NCBI GenBank assembly: GCA_025997655.1 | Contig: BNUW01000045.1 | Span: 1-16,769 of the forward strand | From: Spirochaetia bacterium | GTDB taxonomy: Bacteria > Spirochaetota > Spirochaetia > Treponematales > Breznakiellaceae | DNA length: 16,769 nt | Direction: 5' to 3' | Shown: in pieces, positions 7,197 through 14,349 of the stretch | Layout of the letters: each line of letters starts with the position of its first letter | Numbering within the stretch: the first letter of the stretch is position 1 | Notes under the pieces: generated by a model | The model's database searches: none | Seen by the model: the letters and a program-made list of their open reading frames with translations, nothing else | What the model was told of the DNA's origin: nothing | Program-made: the position numbers and the translations under genes

Positions 7197-8054
7197 CTAG
7201 TAATAACTAATCCGGTAATCCGCCGTCGCAGAAAACCCGATGTGATCATAGATTGCCCTTGCCGCCGGGTTGTTCTTCTTCACAAACAAGGTAAGCCCCC
7301 TGCCTTGTTTGCTCAATTCCCCCACAAAGGCTGCGGTCATGCGGCGCCCTATGCCCAGGCCGCGGTATTCTGGGAGGACATAGACGCCGCCTACCTGGAG
7401 GCGGGTAAAGGACGCAGCATTGGTGTTGATCTTCCCCACGATACGATCCGAAAGACATGCGATGAGAGATTGCTCCCCCGCAATAATCTTGCCCAGGTTG
7501 AGGCGGCACCATGCGGGGTTGAAAACCGTGTCCTTGGGGAGAACCTCCTCCTTTTCGTAACCCGCCTGGAGGGGCAGCATTGCTTCCAGATCGGTAAAGA
7601 CAGGCTTGCGGAAGACCAGTTCCCGGAGGCCGTCTTTGGGGTGTTCCCGTTCAGGCGGGCCGTTCAGGGTCATGAGGTCATAGTCCCGGTGTTCCGGCGC
7701 AGGGTAACCCAGGTTTGCCAGGGCCGCTTCAAGGAGTTCCGTGTCATCAACCAGGCCCTGAACCGAATGGATGGGGGGCTGCCCCCAGTGGAGGAAACTT
7801 CGGCTCAGAAACCGGGGCGGGGGAATGTCACGGGTCTTCCCGAAAACGGGAAAGAGCATACCGCCGGAAGAGAGGATCATTGCCTGGACGGTTCCTGCCG
7901 GGTCTTCAAGGTACCACGTTAGAGAATGTATTTGCAGAAATTTTGCGCAGGCGTTTACACAGTATTGCTCACGGGATCGGAGAAACTCCTCCATGCGGAG
8001 TGATTCGGATTTACCGGCCCGCCGCCATGGACGCGGCCGCCCGGAATGTTTCAC
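7197..8054 (-). CDS. GNAT family N-acetyltransferase
   Basis: A 285-residue protein whose C-terminal half (about 147-285) is a Gcn5-type acetyltransferase. Motif A reads GGVYVLPEYRGLGIGRRM (222-239) with the acetyl-CoA-binding R-G-x-G-I-G-R turn. Motif B is LFVKKNNPAARAIYDHIGF (256-274). The N-terminal half (about 20-145) is a separate domain, giving the two-domain layout seen in several uncharacterised GNAT proteins. The acceptor is unknown. The given start is a GTG that overlaps the stop of the upstream GH3 gene (GTGA), which suggests coupling. An ATG at 7994 (codon 21, MEEFLRSREQ) is an alternative, and neither has an obvious ribosome site. Cotranscription with a glycosidase may point to a sugar or cell-wall-derived acceptor; that is only inference. 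Confidence 0.88.
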   Translation of the reverse strand: MKHSGRPRPWRRAGKSESLRMEEFLRSREQYCVNACAKFLQIHSLTWYLEDPAGTVQAMILSSGGMLFPVFGKTRDIPPPRFLSRSFLHWGQPPIHSVQGLVDDTELLEAALANLGYPAPEHRDYDLMTLNGPPEREHPKDGLRELVFRKPVFTDLEAMLPLQAGYEKEEVLPKDTVFNPAWCRLNLGKIIAGEQSLIACLSDRIVGKINTNAASFTRLQVGGVYVLPEYRGLGIGRRMTAAFVGELSKQGRGLTLFVKKNNPAARAIYDHIGFSATADYRISYY

Positions 8055-8064
8055 CGGGCGGCCG
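8034..8064 (-). promoter_or_regulatory. 11-bp hairpin over the GH3 stop / GNAT start junction
   Basis: CGGCCGCCCGG (8034-8044) is perfectly complementary to CCGGGCGGCCG (8054-8064) with a 9-nt loop. In the minus-strand mRNA the UGA stop of GH3 and most of the GUG start of the GNAT gene fall in the loop. No T run follows, so it is not a terminator. It could hold the GNAT start until ribosomes arriving from GH3 open it, or be a processing site. Confidence 0.6.
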
Positions 8065-9736
8065 AAACTGCCTGCAAGGGAAACTGCCCCTGGGCGGGAA
8101 TGCGGCCCCGCATAGCGGAGAAGCCCGCCACAAAAGATTCGGGGGCATAACTGTAGACCGCTATGGCGCCGTCAATCCACGGTACTTGATCCAGGTAGAC
8201 CGGACTCAGGACAGAAAAAACAATCACCCGTTTGCCCAGTCCCCGGAGACTGCGGAGCACGCTCAAGCCTTCGTCATCGGGGAGGCAAAAAATGATCGTG
8301 TCCACCGGGCGGGCGTAGTTCAACAGTTCTTGTATCCATATCTCTCTCGGGTCACCCCAGCCTTTTGCGCCGGGGTAGGCCGCTTTACCGGCTTTGATAA
8401 ATTCCGGGTACTTGCCGACAAGGAGCACCGTACCGGCTTTTTCCGGCGTCAGGGGGAGAAGGTCTCCTGCGGAGCCCTTAAGAATAGTAACGCTGCGGGC
8501 GGCCAGGTCCAAAAAGAAACGGCTTCCCTCGGGGTCCGGCAGCCCTGCTTCCGCCTTGCGGATGTCCGGGATGTAGGGGACGGCGGTTTCTCCCCGCAGG
8601 TATTCCAGCTTCATCGCCATGATCCTGCGGGCGGCGTCCCGGACCCGTTTCCGAAACACCGGTTCCCGCTGCATGGATGCCACCATGTTGGTCCATATCG
8701 GATCGTTCAGGCTGGGGGTTTTGGAGAGCATGATAATATCGTTGCCCGAAAGAAGGGCCAGTTTCGCCGCTTGGGAAAGGCTCCCCGCCCAGGTGGTGGC
8801 GCCGTTCATCATCAGGTCGTCGGTGATGATAAGCCCCCGGAAGCCGATATGGTCCCGGAGTATGTCCTGGAGGAACCATGACGAGAGGGAGGCCGGAGCC
8901 GATGTCGCCTGAGTATTGGGAAAGGCCAGGTGGCCGCTCATGATCGCCGGGATATTTTCCTTGGCGAGGATACGGTAGGGGACCAGTTCCCGGTCCCAGA
9001 GCACTTCGAAGGACGCATCGATCCGGGGCAGTACCCCGTGGGAATCCAGGTCCGTGTCGCCGTGTCCGGGGTAGTGTTTCGCCGTGGCGATAACCCCCGC
9101 CGCCTGCTGGCCCTTCATAAAGGCGGTCCCCAAAAGGCCCGCCCGCACCGGATCATTCCCGAAGGACCGGGGGCCGATGACCGTGGATGCCCGGTTCGTA
9201 TAGATATCCACCGTGGGGGCAAAGTTCATGTTGATCCCCAGAAGCGCCAGTTCCCGGCCTATGTAGTAGCCCGAAAGGTAGGCGTCCCGGGGATACCCCG
9301 ACGCGCCGATAGCCATATTCCCCGGTGTCTCACTGGTGGCGCCCTTCACATGGCGTATCCAGCCCCCCTCCTGATCCGTGGCCACCAGCAAGGGTATTTT
9401 CAGCTTCCCCCCCAGGGCAACCCGTTGCAGGGCTCCCACGGTTTCCGCCAGCCGGATGGTATCCCCGGTATTCCACCCGAAAATCTTCACCCCCCCGATA
9501 TGCCGGTCCCGAATCCAGTCCAGGATGAGCGGCGAAGGCTCGGCCCCCACCCAGCCAAGCATGAAGGTCTGGGCCAGGGCTTCCTCGTCGGACATGGCGT
9601 TTACCAGGGCTGCCGCCAACTCTGACCGGTCACCGGGATCGGCAAAACTTTGGGGGAAAAGACTTTCGGCGCCGAGGAATAACAAAAGGGCAAGGTATCC
9701 TACGCGGGATGCTGGAAGCGGACGGTGAAATTTCAT
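8051..9736 (-). CDS. Secreted glycoside hydrolase family 3, beta-N-acetylhexosaminidase (NagZ-like)
   Basis: A 561-residue enzyme expected to remove beta-linked N-acetylglucosamine, for instance from peptidoglycan fragments. A signal peptide (about 1-32, hydrophobic core VGYLALLLFLGA) indicates export, unlike the cytoplasmic E. coli NagZ. The TIM-barrel domain (about 40-375) holds DQEGGWIRH (121-129), the NagZ signature KHYPGHG (220-226) with the D-x-H pair of the acid/base loop (Asp231, His233), and ITDDLMMNG (304-312) with Asp306 as predicted nucleophile. Residues about 395-561 form a second domain, as in two-domain Gram-positive NagZ. It overlaps the GNAT gene by 4 nt. A TATAAT on the minus strand lies only 12 nt before the ATG and no ribosome site is visible, so the mRNA may be nearly leaderless. 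The family is certain, the substrate likely. Confidence 0.93.
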   Translation of the reverse strand: MKFHRPLPASRVGYLALLLFLGAESLFPQSFADPGDRSELAAALVNAMSDEEALAQTFMLGWVGAEPSPLILDWIRDRHIGGVKIFGWNTGDTIRLAETVGALQRVALGGKLKIPLLVATDQEGGWIRHVKGATSETPGNMAIGASGYPRDAYLSGYYIGRELALLGINMNFAPTVDIYTNRASTVIGPRSFGNDPVRAGLLGTAFMKGQQAAGVIATAKHYPGHGDTDLDSHGVLPRIDASFEVLWDRELVPYRILAKENIPAIMSGHLAFPNTQATSAPASLSSWFLQDILRDHIGFRGLIITDDLMMNGATTWAGSLSQAAKLALLSGNDIIMLSKTPSLNDPIWTNMVASMQREPVFRKRVRDAARRIMAMKLEYLRGETAVPYIPDIRKAEAGLPDPEGSRFFLDLAARSVTILKGSAGDLLPLTPEKAGTVLLVGKYPEFIKAGKAAYPGAKGWGDPREIWIQELLNYARPVDTIIFCLPDDEGLSVLRSLRGLGKRVIVFSVLSPVYLDQVPWIDGAIAVYSYAPESFVAGFSAMRGRIPAQGQFPLQAVSAAR

Positions 9737-9738
9737 AC

Positions 9739-9816
9739 AATTGATTCAATTATATAATGGAAGATTAGTCAATAAAAGAATCAACCGGGCCTCATTGATC
9801 CCAAGAAGAAATCAAT
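9739..9816. promoter_or_regulatory. Cluster of ATTGAT/ATCAAT elements between divergent cell-wall genes
   Basis: A perfect 13-bp palindrome AATTGATTCAATT (9739-9751) overlaps the -10-like region of GH3. GAATCAA (9778-9784) is the inverse of TTGATTC (9741-9747). A further pair, ATTGAT (9794-9799) and ATCAAT (9811-9816), lies just upstream of the RlpA-like gene. All four share the half-site ATTGAT and could be sites for one regulator of both genes. Confidence 0.35.
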
Positions 9817-9841
9817 GTAAACTATAATTAGGAGGTGGCAA

Positions 9842-10450
9842 ATGAAGCAAGTATTTTTAATTGGATTGATAGGTCTTATGGTCCTCATGCCTTGTGCTGC
9901 CCAGCAGACTCAGGCCGTAGAAGGTTCGGCTACCCGGTACGAGTCGCAGGATACAGTTTTTTATGCTTCCCACGCCAGTTTTCCCTTTGGGACTCAGGTG
10001 GTAGTGACCAATCTGGCGAATGGTAAAAAAGTTACCGTCCAAATCGGCGGGCGCATCCCCAAGGATTCCCGGTGGCTCATAGACATTTGCGCCGCCGCAG
10101 CGCGTGAATTGGGGATGAACGCAAGTGGATTTACCCAAGTGCGGCTCGAAGAGGTCCCCAAGGCGCCTAGGCGCAACAAGGCAACCAGAAAATTCATGCA
10201 AACAGGATCGGTTTCGGCGCAAATGCCCGGGACGGAATATACCGCCGCCCATCCCTCGATACCCCTGGGTACCTGGGTTCGGATAACCAACAAGGCCACC
10301 GGGAAACAGGCAATTGCAACGGTGACCAACCGAATCCCCGCCAGTACCGCCCGGATCATTGATCTTTCCCGGCCCCTGGCCCAAAATCTTGGACTAGGCG
10401 AAGGCGCGGTGGTAATGCTTGAGACGGTGGACAAGGACACCGGAAAATAG
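9842..10450 (+). CDS. RlpA-like tandem double-psi beta-barrel protein
   Basis: A 202-residue exported protein with two RlpA-type double-psi beta-barrel domains. The signal peptide is MKQVFLIGLIGLMVLMPCAA; the LMPC is a poor lipobox, so cleavage as an ordinary secreted protein is as likely. Domain 1 (about 28-102) has SHASFPFGTQVVVTNLANGK and LIDICAAA; domain 2 (about 121-195) has TAAHPSIPLGTWVRITNKAT and RIIDLSRPLA. The conserved His and Asp occur in both with identical 37-residue spacing (His44/Asp81 and His137/Asp174), so the gene arose by internal duplication. RlpA proteins bind or cleave peptidoglycan glycan strands. The strong AGGAGG ribosome site fixes the start. It is the first gene of a three-gene plus-strand operon and divergent from GH3. 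Whether it is catalytic or only binds glycan is open. Confidence 0.85.
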   Translation: MKQVFLIGLIGLMVLMPCAAQQTQAVEGSATRYESQDTVFYASHASFPFGTQVVVTNLANGKKVTVQIGGRIPKDSRWLIDICAAAARELGMNASGFTQVRLEEVPKAPRRNKATRKFMQTGSVSAQMPGTEYTAAHPSIPLGTWVRITNKATGKQAIATVTNRIPASTARIIDLSRPLAQNLGLGEGAVVMLETVDKDTGK

Positions 10451-10469
10451 AATATTGAAGGGGAGAAGT

Positions 10470-11543
10470 ATGAAGAAGATTCGGCGAGACAAGTTTCGAT
10501 TTCTGGTTATTTTTGCGCTTCTGGCGCTCCCGCTTGTGCTGGGACCTAATGTGTCCCCGATATCCGCCCAAAACAGAAGTAAAACTTTGGTTCTGTATAC
10601 CTATGAGGACATGTTTCCCCAGGAAATACTTGACGGTTTCACGAAAGCCACCGGTATTGCGGTGGTGTGTGATAAAACATTTGTCTTAAACGAAGAAATG
10701 CTGGGTGAGTTGGAAGCGGTTAACGGCGGCTCCTACGATTTGGTTATCGCCGATGATTATATTATCGAGTTCGCCATAGACGAAGGGCTGGTCCAAAAGC
10801 TGAATAAAACCAAGCTGGGTAATTATGCCAATATCAACCCCATCTATCAGCATCAGTTCTACGATCCCGATGATGACTATACCATCCCCTACGGCGCCGG
10901 AGTTCAGACCATCGTGTATGATCCTGCCAAGGTACGGCTGAATATTACGGGGTATACGGACCTGTGGAACAGCCAGTTGAAGGGTTCTTTGGGCATTATC
11001 GCGAACTACCGGGTGGTCAACGGAATGGCCTTGAAGGTTCTGGGAAAGAGTTACAATACGGAAAACCTTGCGGATATCAAGGCCGCCGGTCAAAGGCTCC
11101 TTTCCCTGGCGCCGAATATTCGCCTTATCCAGGATGAGGGGCTGGACGATGAACTGCTGTCGGGCACTATATCCGCTGCGGTGATGTATACCGGTGAGGT
11201 AACCAAATCCCTGATAGCGAACCCCCGGTTAAAGGCGGTATACCCCAAGGAGGGGATAGGCTTTGGGGTGATGGCGGCCTTTATTCCCCGCCGCGCCCCG
11301 AACGCCGATGCGGCCCATGCCTTCCTTGACTATATCCTTGAAGAGCGGAGAGGGGCTCAATGTTTTGAGTACATGGGGTATTACTGTACCTATTCGGCAT
11401 CGGAAGAGTTTATCAGCCCCCGGTACAAGGAACATCTTACCCTGCCCAAGTTTGGGAATTTTGAACTAATCCAGAACCTCAGCGCGGAGGCGGAGGAAGT
11501 TCATGGTCAGATCTGGACCGCCTTTAATTTGGCCGTAAAATAA
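10470..11543 (+). CDS. PotD-like periplasmic binding protein (ABC transporter type)
   Basis: A 357-residue extracellular solute-binding protein resembling the spermidine/putrescine family. The signal peptide (about 1-33, core FLVIFALLALPLVLG) ends ISA before QNRSK. The mature N terminus LVLYTYEDMFPQEILDGFTK and the following DLVIADDYIIEFAIDEGLVQ are typical of PotD. IPYGAGVQTIVYDP (near 147-160) and the C-terminal AAHAFLDYILEER also fit. The start was taken at 10470 because AAGGGGAG precedes it; an in-frame ATG at 10419 lies inside the previous gene. Unusually, no ABC permease or ATPase gene is adjacent: the next gene, 15 nt downstream, encodes a cyclic-nucleotide-binding antiporter fusion. 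The protein may serve a transporter elsewhere or act as a sensor. Ligand unknown. Confidence 0.9.
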   Translation: MKKIRRDKFRFLVIFALLALPLVLGPNVSPISAQNRSKTLVLYTYEDMFPQEILDGFTKATGIAVVCDKTFVLNEEMLGELEAVNGGSYDLVIADDYIIEFAIDEGLVQKLNKTKLGNYANINPIYQHQFYDPDDDYTIPYGAGVQTIVYDPAKVRLNITGYTDLWNSQLKGSLGIIANYRVVNGMALKVLGKSYNTENLADIKAAGQRLLSLAPNIRLIQDEGLDDELLSGTISAAVMYTGEVTKSLIANPRLKAVYPKEGIGFGVMAAFIPRRAPNADAAHAFLDYILEERRGAQCFEYMGYYCTYSASEEFISPRYKEHLTLPKFGNFELIQNLSAEAEEVHGQIWTAFNLAVK

Positions 11544-11558
11544 GGTCCGGCCGGGGAC

Positions 11559-13508
11559 ATGCCTGCACCTAGTGAACCAAAAACGATAACCCGGGGGTAT
11601 ATCCGGGATTTTTTCAAATTCAGTGATTCAGATGAGGATGTGATAACCCTGAATTTTATCATGTCCCATCTGGTTCTCAAGGAATATGAACATACCCGGT
11701 ATATCTGCCGTGCGGGGGATGTTGCGGATGCCATGTATTTTATCGAGGCCGGGGTCGTCAGTGTGCGGGGGCAGAACGACGAAGTTATCAACGAGCTGGA
11801 TGCCGGCAAGTATTTTGGGGAATATGCCGCCCTAACCGGGGATAAACGTATGGCGGATATCCAGGCCAAGGGGACGGTGCAGGTTTATGAGCTTGATAGT
11901 AAAATACTGTCTGTCCTGGCCCGGAGCAATGCCCGGATTTACAGCCTCTTTTTAAAGAACGCCTATGCCCAGGCGACGGACCGGTACCGGAAGCTTGTCC
12001 GGTCTCTTAATTCCCGAAGAGGCATGGGCAATCCGGGTTCCCAGAAAAAGCTGACCTTCTGGTCCTTGTACACCAATTACTACCTGGTGGCCTTAATTTT
12101 TTCCGTCGCCATGATAGTTTCCATTAGTCCCTTTGCGGAGGAGCAGACCGAAGGTCTGATGCATCACCTGTGGCTTTGTTCCCCCATCATTTTTCTGGTG
12201 GGCTATATCGTCATTACCAAACGCGCCCTGGAAGCAATTGTGCTTGCGGTGATGTATCTGATGATTATGTTGGCAAAGCTCAATTTTATCAGCGCTTTTT
12301 ACGGGAATGTTATCGGCGCGGTCACGGAAACGGCGGATATTATCCTGCTGGTCATCCTCATGGGGTCACTGACCCGGCTTTTTTCAGCCTCCGGGAGCAT
12401 CAACGCCCTAAAATATATCGCGGAACGGCGCATCAAGTCCGGCGCGGGCATCCTTTTTGCATCCTTTTGTTCCATGGTCCTGATCGCCATCGATGAATAC
12501 CTCAGCGTTTTGATAAACGGCGCCTGTTTTACGCCCCTCTCGGATCAGAAAAGAATAGCCCGGGAAAAATCCGCCATGGTTATGGGTATGTCCCCGGGGG
12601 CTCTCTGCATAATCAGCCCCATCTCCCTGACCGGCATATACCTGGCCGGTATGATTGCCATGAGCGGCGGCGAGCCGGGGATGTTTTTTACCGCCATTCC
12701 CTTTAACTTTACCGCCCTCCTGACGGTTTTCTTTGTGCTCCTCCTTATCACCGGAAGGGCGCCCCTTTTTGGCGGCCTTAAAAAGGCGCTAAGCCGGGTA
12801 AAGGAAGGGGGCTCCCTCTGGCCCGAAGATACGGATATTGAGGAGGAAGAAGGGGGGGCTAACCGGGGGCGCGTTACCAATCTTATTTTGCCGATCCTGG
12901 TTTTTGCGGGCTCCTCCATCATTACCGGGACCCTGGAGGCCGGCAGTTTTTCGGTGAACGTCCTCTACGGGATGTTCATAACCCTGATTTTTACCTTTTT
13001 CCTGTACTGCTTCCAGCGCTACATGACGCCGGAACAGTTTTTTAAAAATGTTGTCTTCGGCATCGAGAATATGCTTGCCCCTATTGTCATGTTTGTGGTA
13101 AGCAAGTGCTTTGCCAACGGCATTACGGAGATTGGCTTTTCCACCTGGCTCAACGAAATAGTTCAGCAGCTTCTGGGCGGGCAGGCGTGGCTGCTCCCGG
13201 CCATCATATTCGGCCTTTGCACCCTGGTAGGCGCGCTATTCGATAACCCCTGGGCCATGTACGCCATCGGCATCCCCATTGCCCTTAACCTTTCCGTTTC
13301 CCTGCAGGGGAACCCCGCTCTCTATATCGGTGCGGTCTGCGCCGCCGGTTTGGTTGGCAACGAAATCGCCATGGGGGACATCTTCTTTATCGGCCCCATG
13401 CTGGGCATCAACCCCATCGCCTATTACCGGACCAAGCTGCCCTACGTGATCCTCATTACCCTGCTGGCCGTTCTGGGGTATATGGCGGCGGGGTATTTCG
13501 TTAGCTAA
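11559..13508 (+). CDS. NhaC-type antiporter with N-terminal cyclic-nucleotide-binding domain
   Basis: A 649-residue fusion protein. Residues about 20-135 form a cyclic-nucleotide-binding domain (YICRAGDVADAMYFIEAGVV) with a phosphate-binding cassette FGEYAALTGDKRMAD (86-100). Glu88 and Arg97 are in the positions that contact the ribose and phosphate. After a basic linker, residues about 165-649 are a membrane domain with roughly a dozen hydrophobic segments. The stretch IDEYLSVLINGACFTPLSDQ, then REKSAM and IISPISLTGIYL, matches the NhaC-family signature of Na+/H+ antiporters and related carboxylate exchangers. An acidic loop (DTDIEEEEGG) lies in the middle. The expected role is ion or organic-anion exchange gated by a cyclic nucleotide. 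The gene follows the PotD-like gene by 15 nt. The substrate is not certain, and the ligand (cAMP or cGMP) cannot be told. Confidence 0.9.
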   Translation: MPAPSEPKTITRGYIRDFFKFSDSDEDVITLNFIMSHLVLKEYEHTRYICRAGDVADAMYFIEAGVVSVRGQNDEVINELDAGKYFGEYAALTGDKRMADIQAKGTVQVYELDSKILSVLARSNARIYSLFLKNAYAQATDRYRKLVRSLNSRRGMGNPGSQKKLTFWSLYTNYYLVALIFSVAMIVSISPFAEEQTEGLMHHLWLCSPIIFLVGYIVITKRALEAIVLAVMYLMIMLAKLNFISAFYGNVIGAVTETADIILLVILMGSLTRLFSASGSINALKYIAERRIKSGAGILFASFCSMVLIAIDEYLSVLINGACFTPLSDQKRIAREKSAMVMGMSPGALCIISPISLTGIYLAGMIAMSGGEPGMFFTAIPFNFTALLTVFFVLLLITGRAPLFGGLKKALSRVKEGGSLWPEDTDIEEEEGGANRGRVTNLILPILVFAGSSIITGTLEAGSFSVNVLYGMFITLIFTFFLYCFQRYMTPEQFFKNVVFGIENMLAPIVMFVVSKCFANGITEIGFSTWLNEIVQQLLGGQAWLLPAIIFGLCTLVGALFDNPWAMYAIGIPIALNLSVSLQGNPALYIGAVCAAGLVGNEIAMGDIFFIGPMLGINPIAYYRTKLPYVILITLLAVLGYMAAGYFVS

Positions 13509-13833
13509 ACCCAGAACCACTCCGCAGTACACCCCATTCCAGGGATTCATTCCGTGAAATAAATTCATTCATTTTACAGAGCATGGCAAAGTCCAGTTCT
13601 TTCTCAATGGTATCTAAGGTATATTTCCACGCATCCCGCATATTCAAAATTGCCTGGACCACATCCAAGGTGACACTTCCAACATTAACTCCCTGGAGTA
13701 TAGTTTGGGTTTGAGGGAAGGTGACATTGCGGTTTTCCATCTTCATACCGCAATAGATGTTTTCGTCCCATTTCTTTTTGGCAAGAAAAATACTTTGGGG
13801 ACGCGTGAGGTTATATTTATCGGTAAAGTTCAT
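13501..13833 (-). pseudogene. Truncated Fic-family protein, N-terminal remnant
   Basis: A 110-residue ORF that matches the N-terminal part of Fic (AMP-transferase) family proteins: ITRPQS-like NLTRPQSIFLAKKKWDEN, CGMKMENRNVTFPQTQTIL, GVNVGSVTLDVVQAILNMRD, LCKMNEFISRNESLEWGVLR. In full-length Fic proteins this segment leads into the catalytic domain with HPFxDGNGR. Here the reading frame ends with SGSGFS right after GVLR, with no catalytic motif anywhere downstream. The end overlaps the 3' end of the antiporter gene by 8 bp, so the break coincides with a gene-order junction. The best reading is a fragment left by a deletion or rearrangement. A short expressed protein cannot be excluded because the frame is open and begins with ATG, but ribosome-site support is weak. 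Confidence 0.75.
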
Positions 13834-13866
13834 ATGTCATTCAAACTTCAGCAATGATTAGGAATG

Positions 13867-13906
13867 AGGACTGGTACAGCGTACCGCTCCTAGTGTCTAG
13901 ATAGAC
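13867..13906. repeat. Two adjacent hairpins between Fic remnant and tRNA
   Basis: GGTAC-AGC-GTACC (13873-13885), with AGGA/TCCT outer pairs (13867-13891), is followed by GTCT-AGAT-AGAC (13895-13906). Together with the terminator next to it they make three hairpins in a row. No gene is seen between 13834 and 13939. Confidence 0.4.
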
Positions 13907-13927
13907 TAAAATACCCCACCTGTGGGG
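13906..13927 (-). terminator. Candidate terminator after tRNA-fMet
   Basis: On the minus strand CCCCA-CAGG-TGGGG (13927-13914) is followed by TATTTTAG. It starts 13 nt after the tRNA 3' end. The stem is short (5 bp) but GC-rich. Confidence 0.55.
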
Positions 13928-13939
13928 GCATTTGGTCTT

Positions 13940-14012
<73 letters not shown>

Positions 14013-14023
14013 TTGATTTTAAG

Positions 14024-14052
14024 AATATACCCCATTGACAAAAAATTGTCAA
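14024..14052 (-). promoter_or_regulatory. Promoter of tRNA-fMet with embedded dyad
   Basis: On the minus strand a perfect TTGACA (14052-14047), a 17-nt spacer and TATATT (14029-14024) end 11 nt before the tRNA. A 9-bp inverted repeat (CATTGACAA 14033-14041 with TTGTCAATG 14046-14054) covers the -35 and spacer, so TTGACA also appears on the plus strand at 14035-14040 without a matching -10. Confidence 0.8.
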
Positions 14053-14312
14053 TGCGTCGCATTGCGATTATCACCCCTTTTTGATACCCTATTTCCATGA
14101 CAAATCTCACCCGCCCCATCCCCCGGCATTTCTGCCTTACCGTCCTGGCCCATTCGGTCTCCGCTGGATTTACCTCAACAGGGATTCCCGAAACCGGGAA
14201 TACATCAACCTGTACAAAAACATAAAATCGGACCCAAATTTGGCGGCCACAGGTGGTTTTACGCATTTTCTCGGAAATTCGCTAAATTTGATAAAAATCA
14301 GTGCTGAAGCTA

Positions 14313-14342
14313 TTGACATACAAGATTCAAATTTTGTATATT
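14313..14342 (+). promoter_or_regulatory. rRNA operon promoter P1
   Basis: TTGACA (14313-14318), an 18-nt spacer and TATATT (14337-14342) point at the rRNA operon about 500 nt upstream of 16S. A small hairpin CACCC/GGGTG (14351-14367) follows the expected start point. The preceding 14055-14312 contains a 7-bp hairpin at 14184-14201 (AAAC loop) but no gene that I can support. Confidence 0.7.
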
Positions 14343-14349
14343 TTGTTTG

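Noticed and set aside
7715..8881. 388-codon plus-strand open frame opposite GNAT and GH3
   Set aside because: It spans two real minus-strand genes with conserved motifs and has no ribosome site or family signature.
9795..9828. Apparent promoter TTGATC ... TATAAT before the RlpA-like gene
   Set aside because: The spacer is 22 nt and the -10 is so close that the start point would fall within the ribosome site.
10419..10469. In-frame upstream start for the PotD-like protein
   Set aside because: It lies within the RlpA-like gene, and the added residues would precede the signal peptide. AAGGGGAG before 10470 fixes the start.
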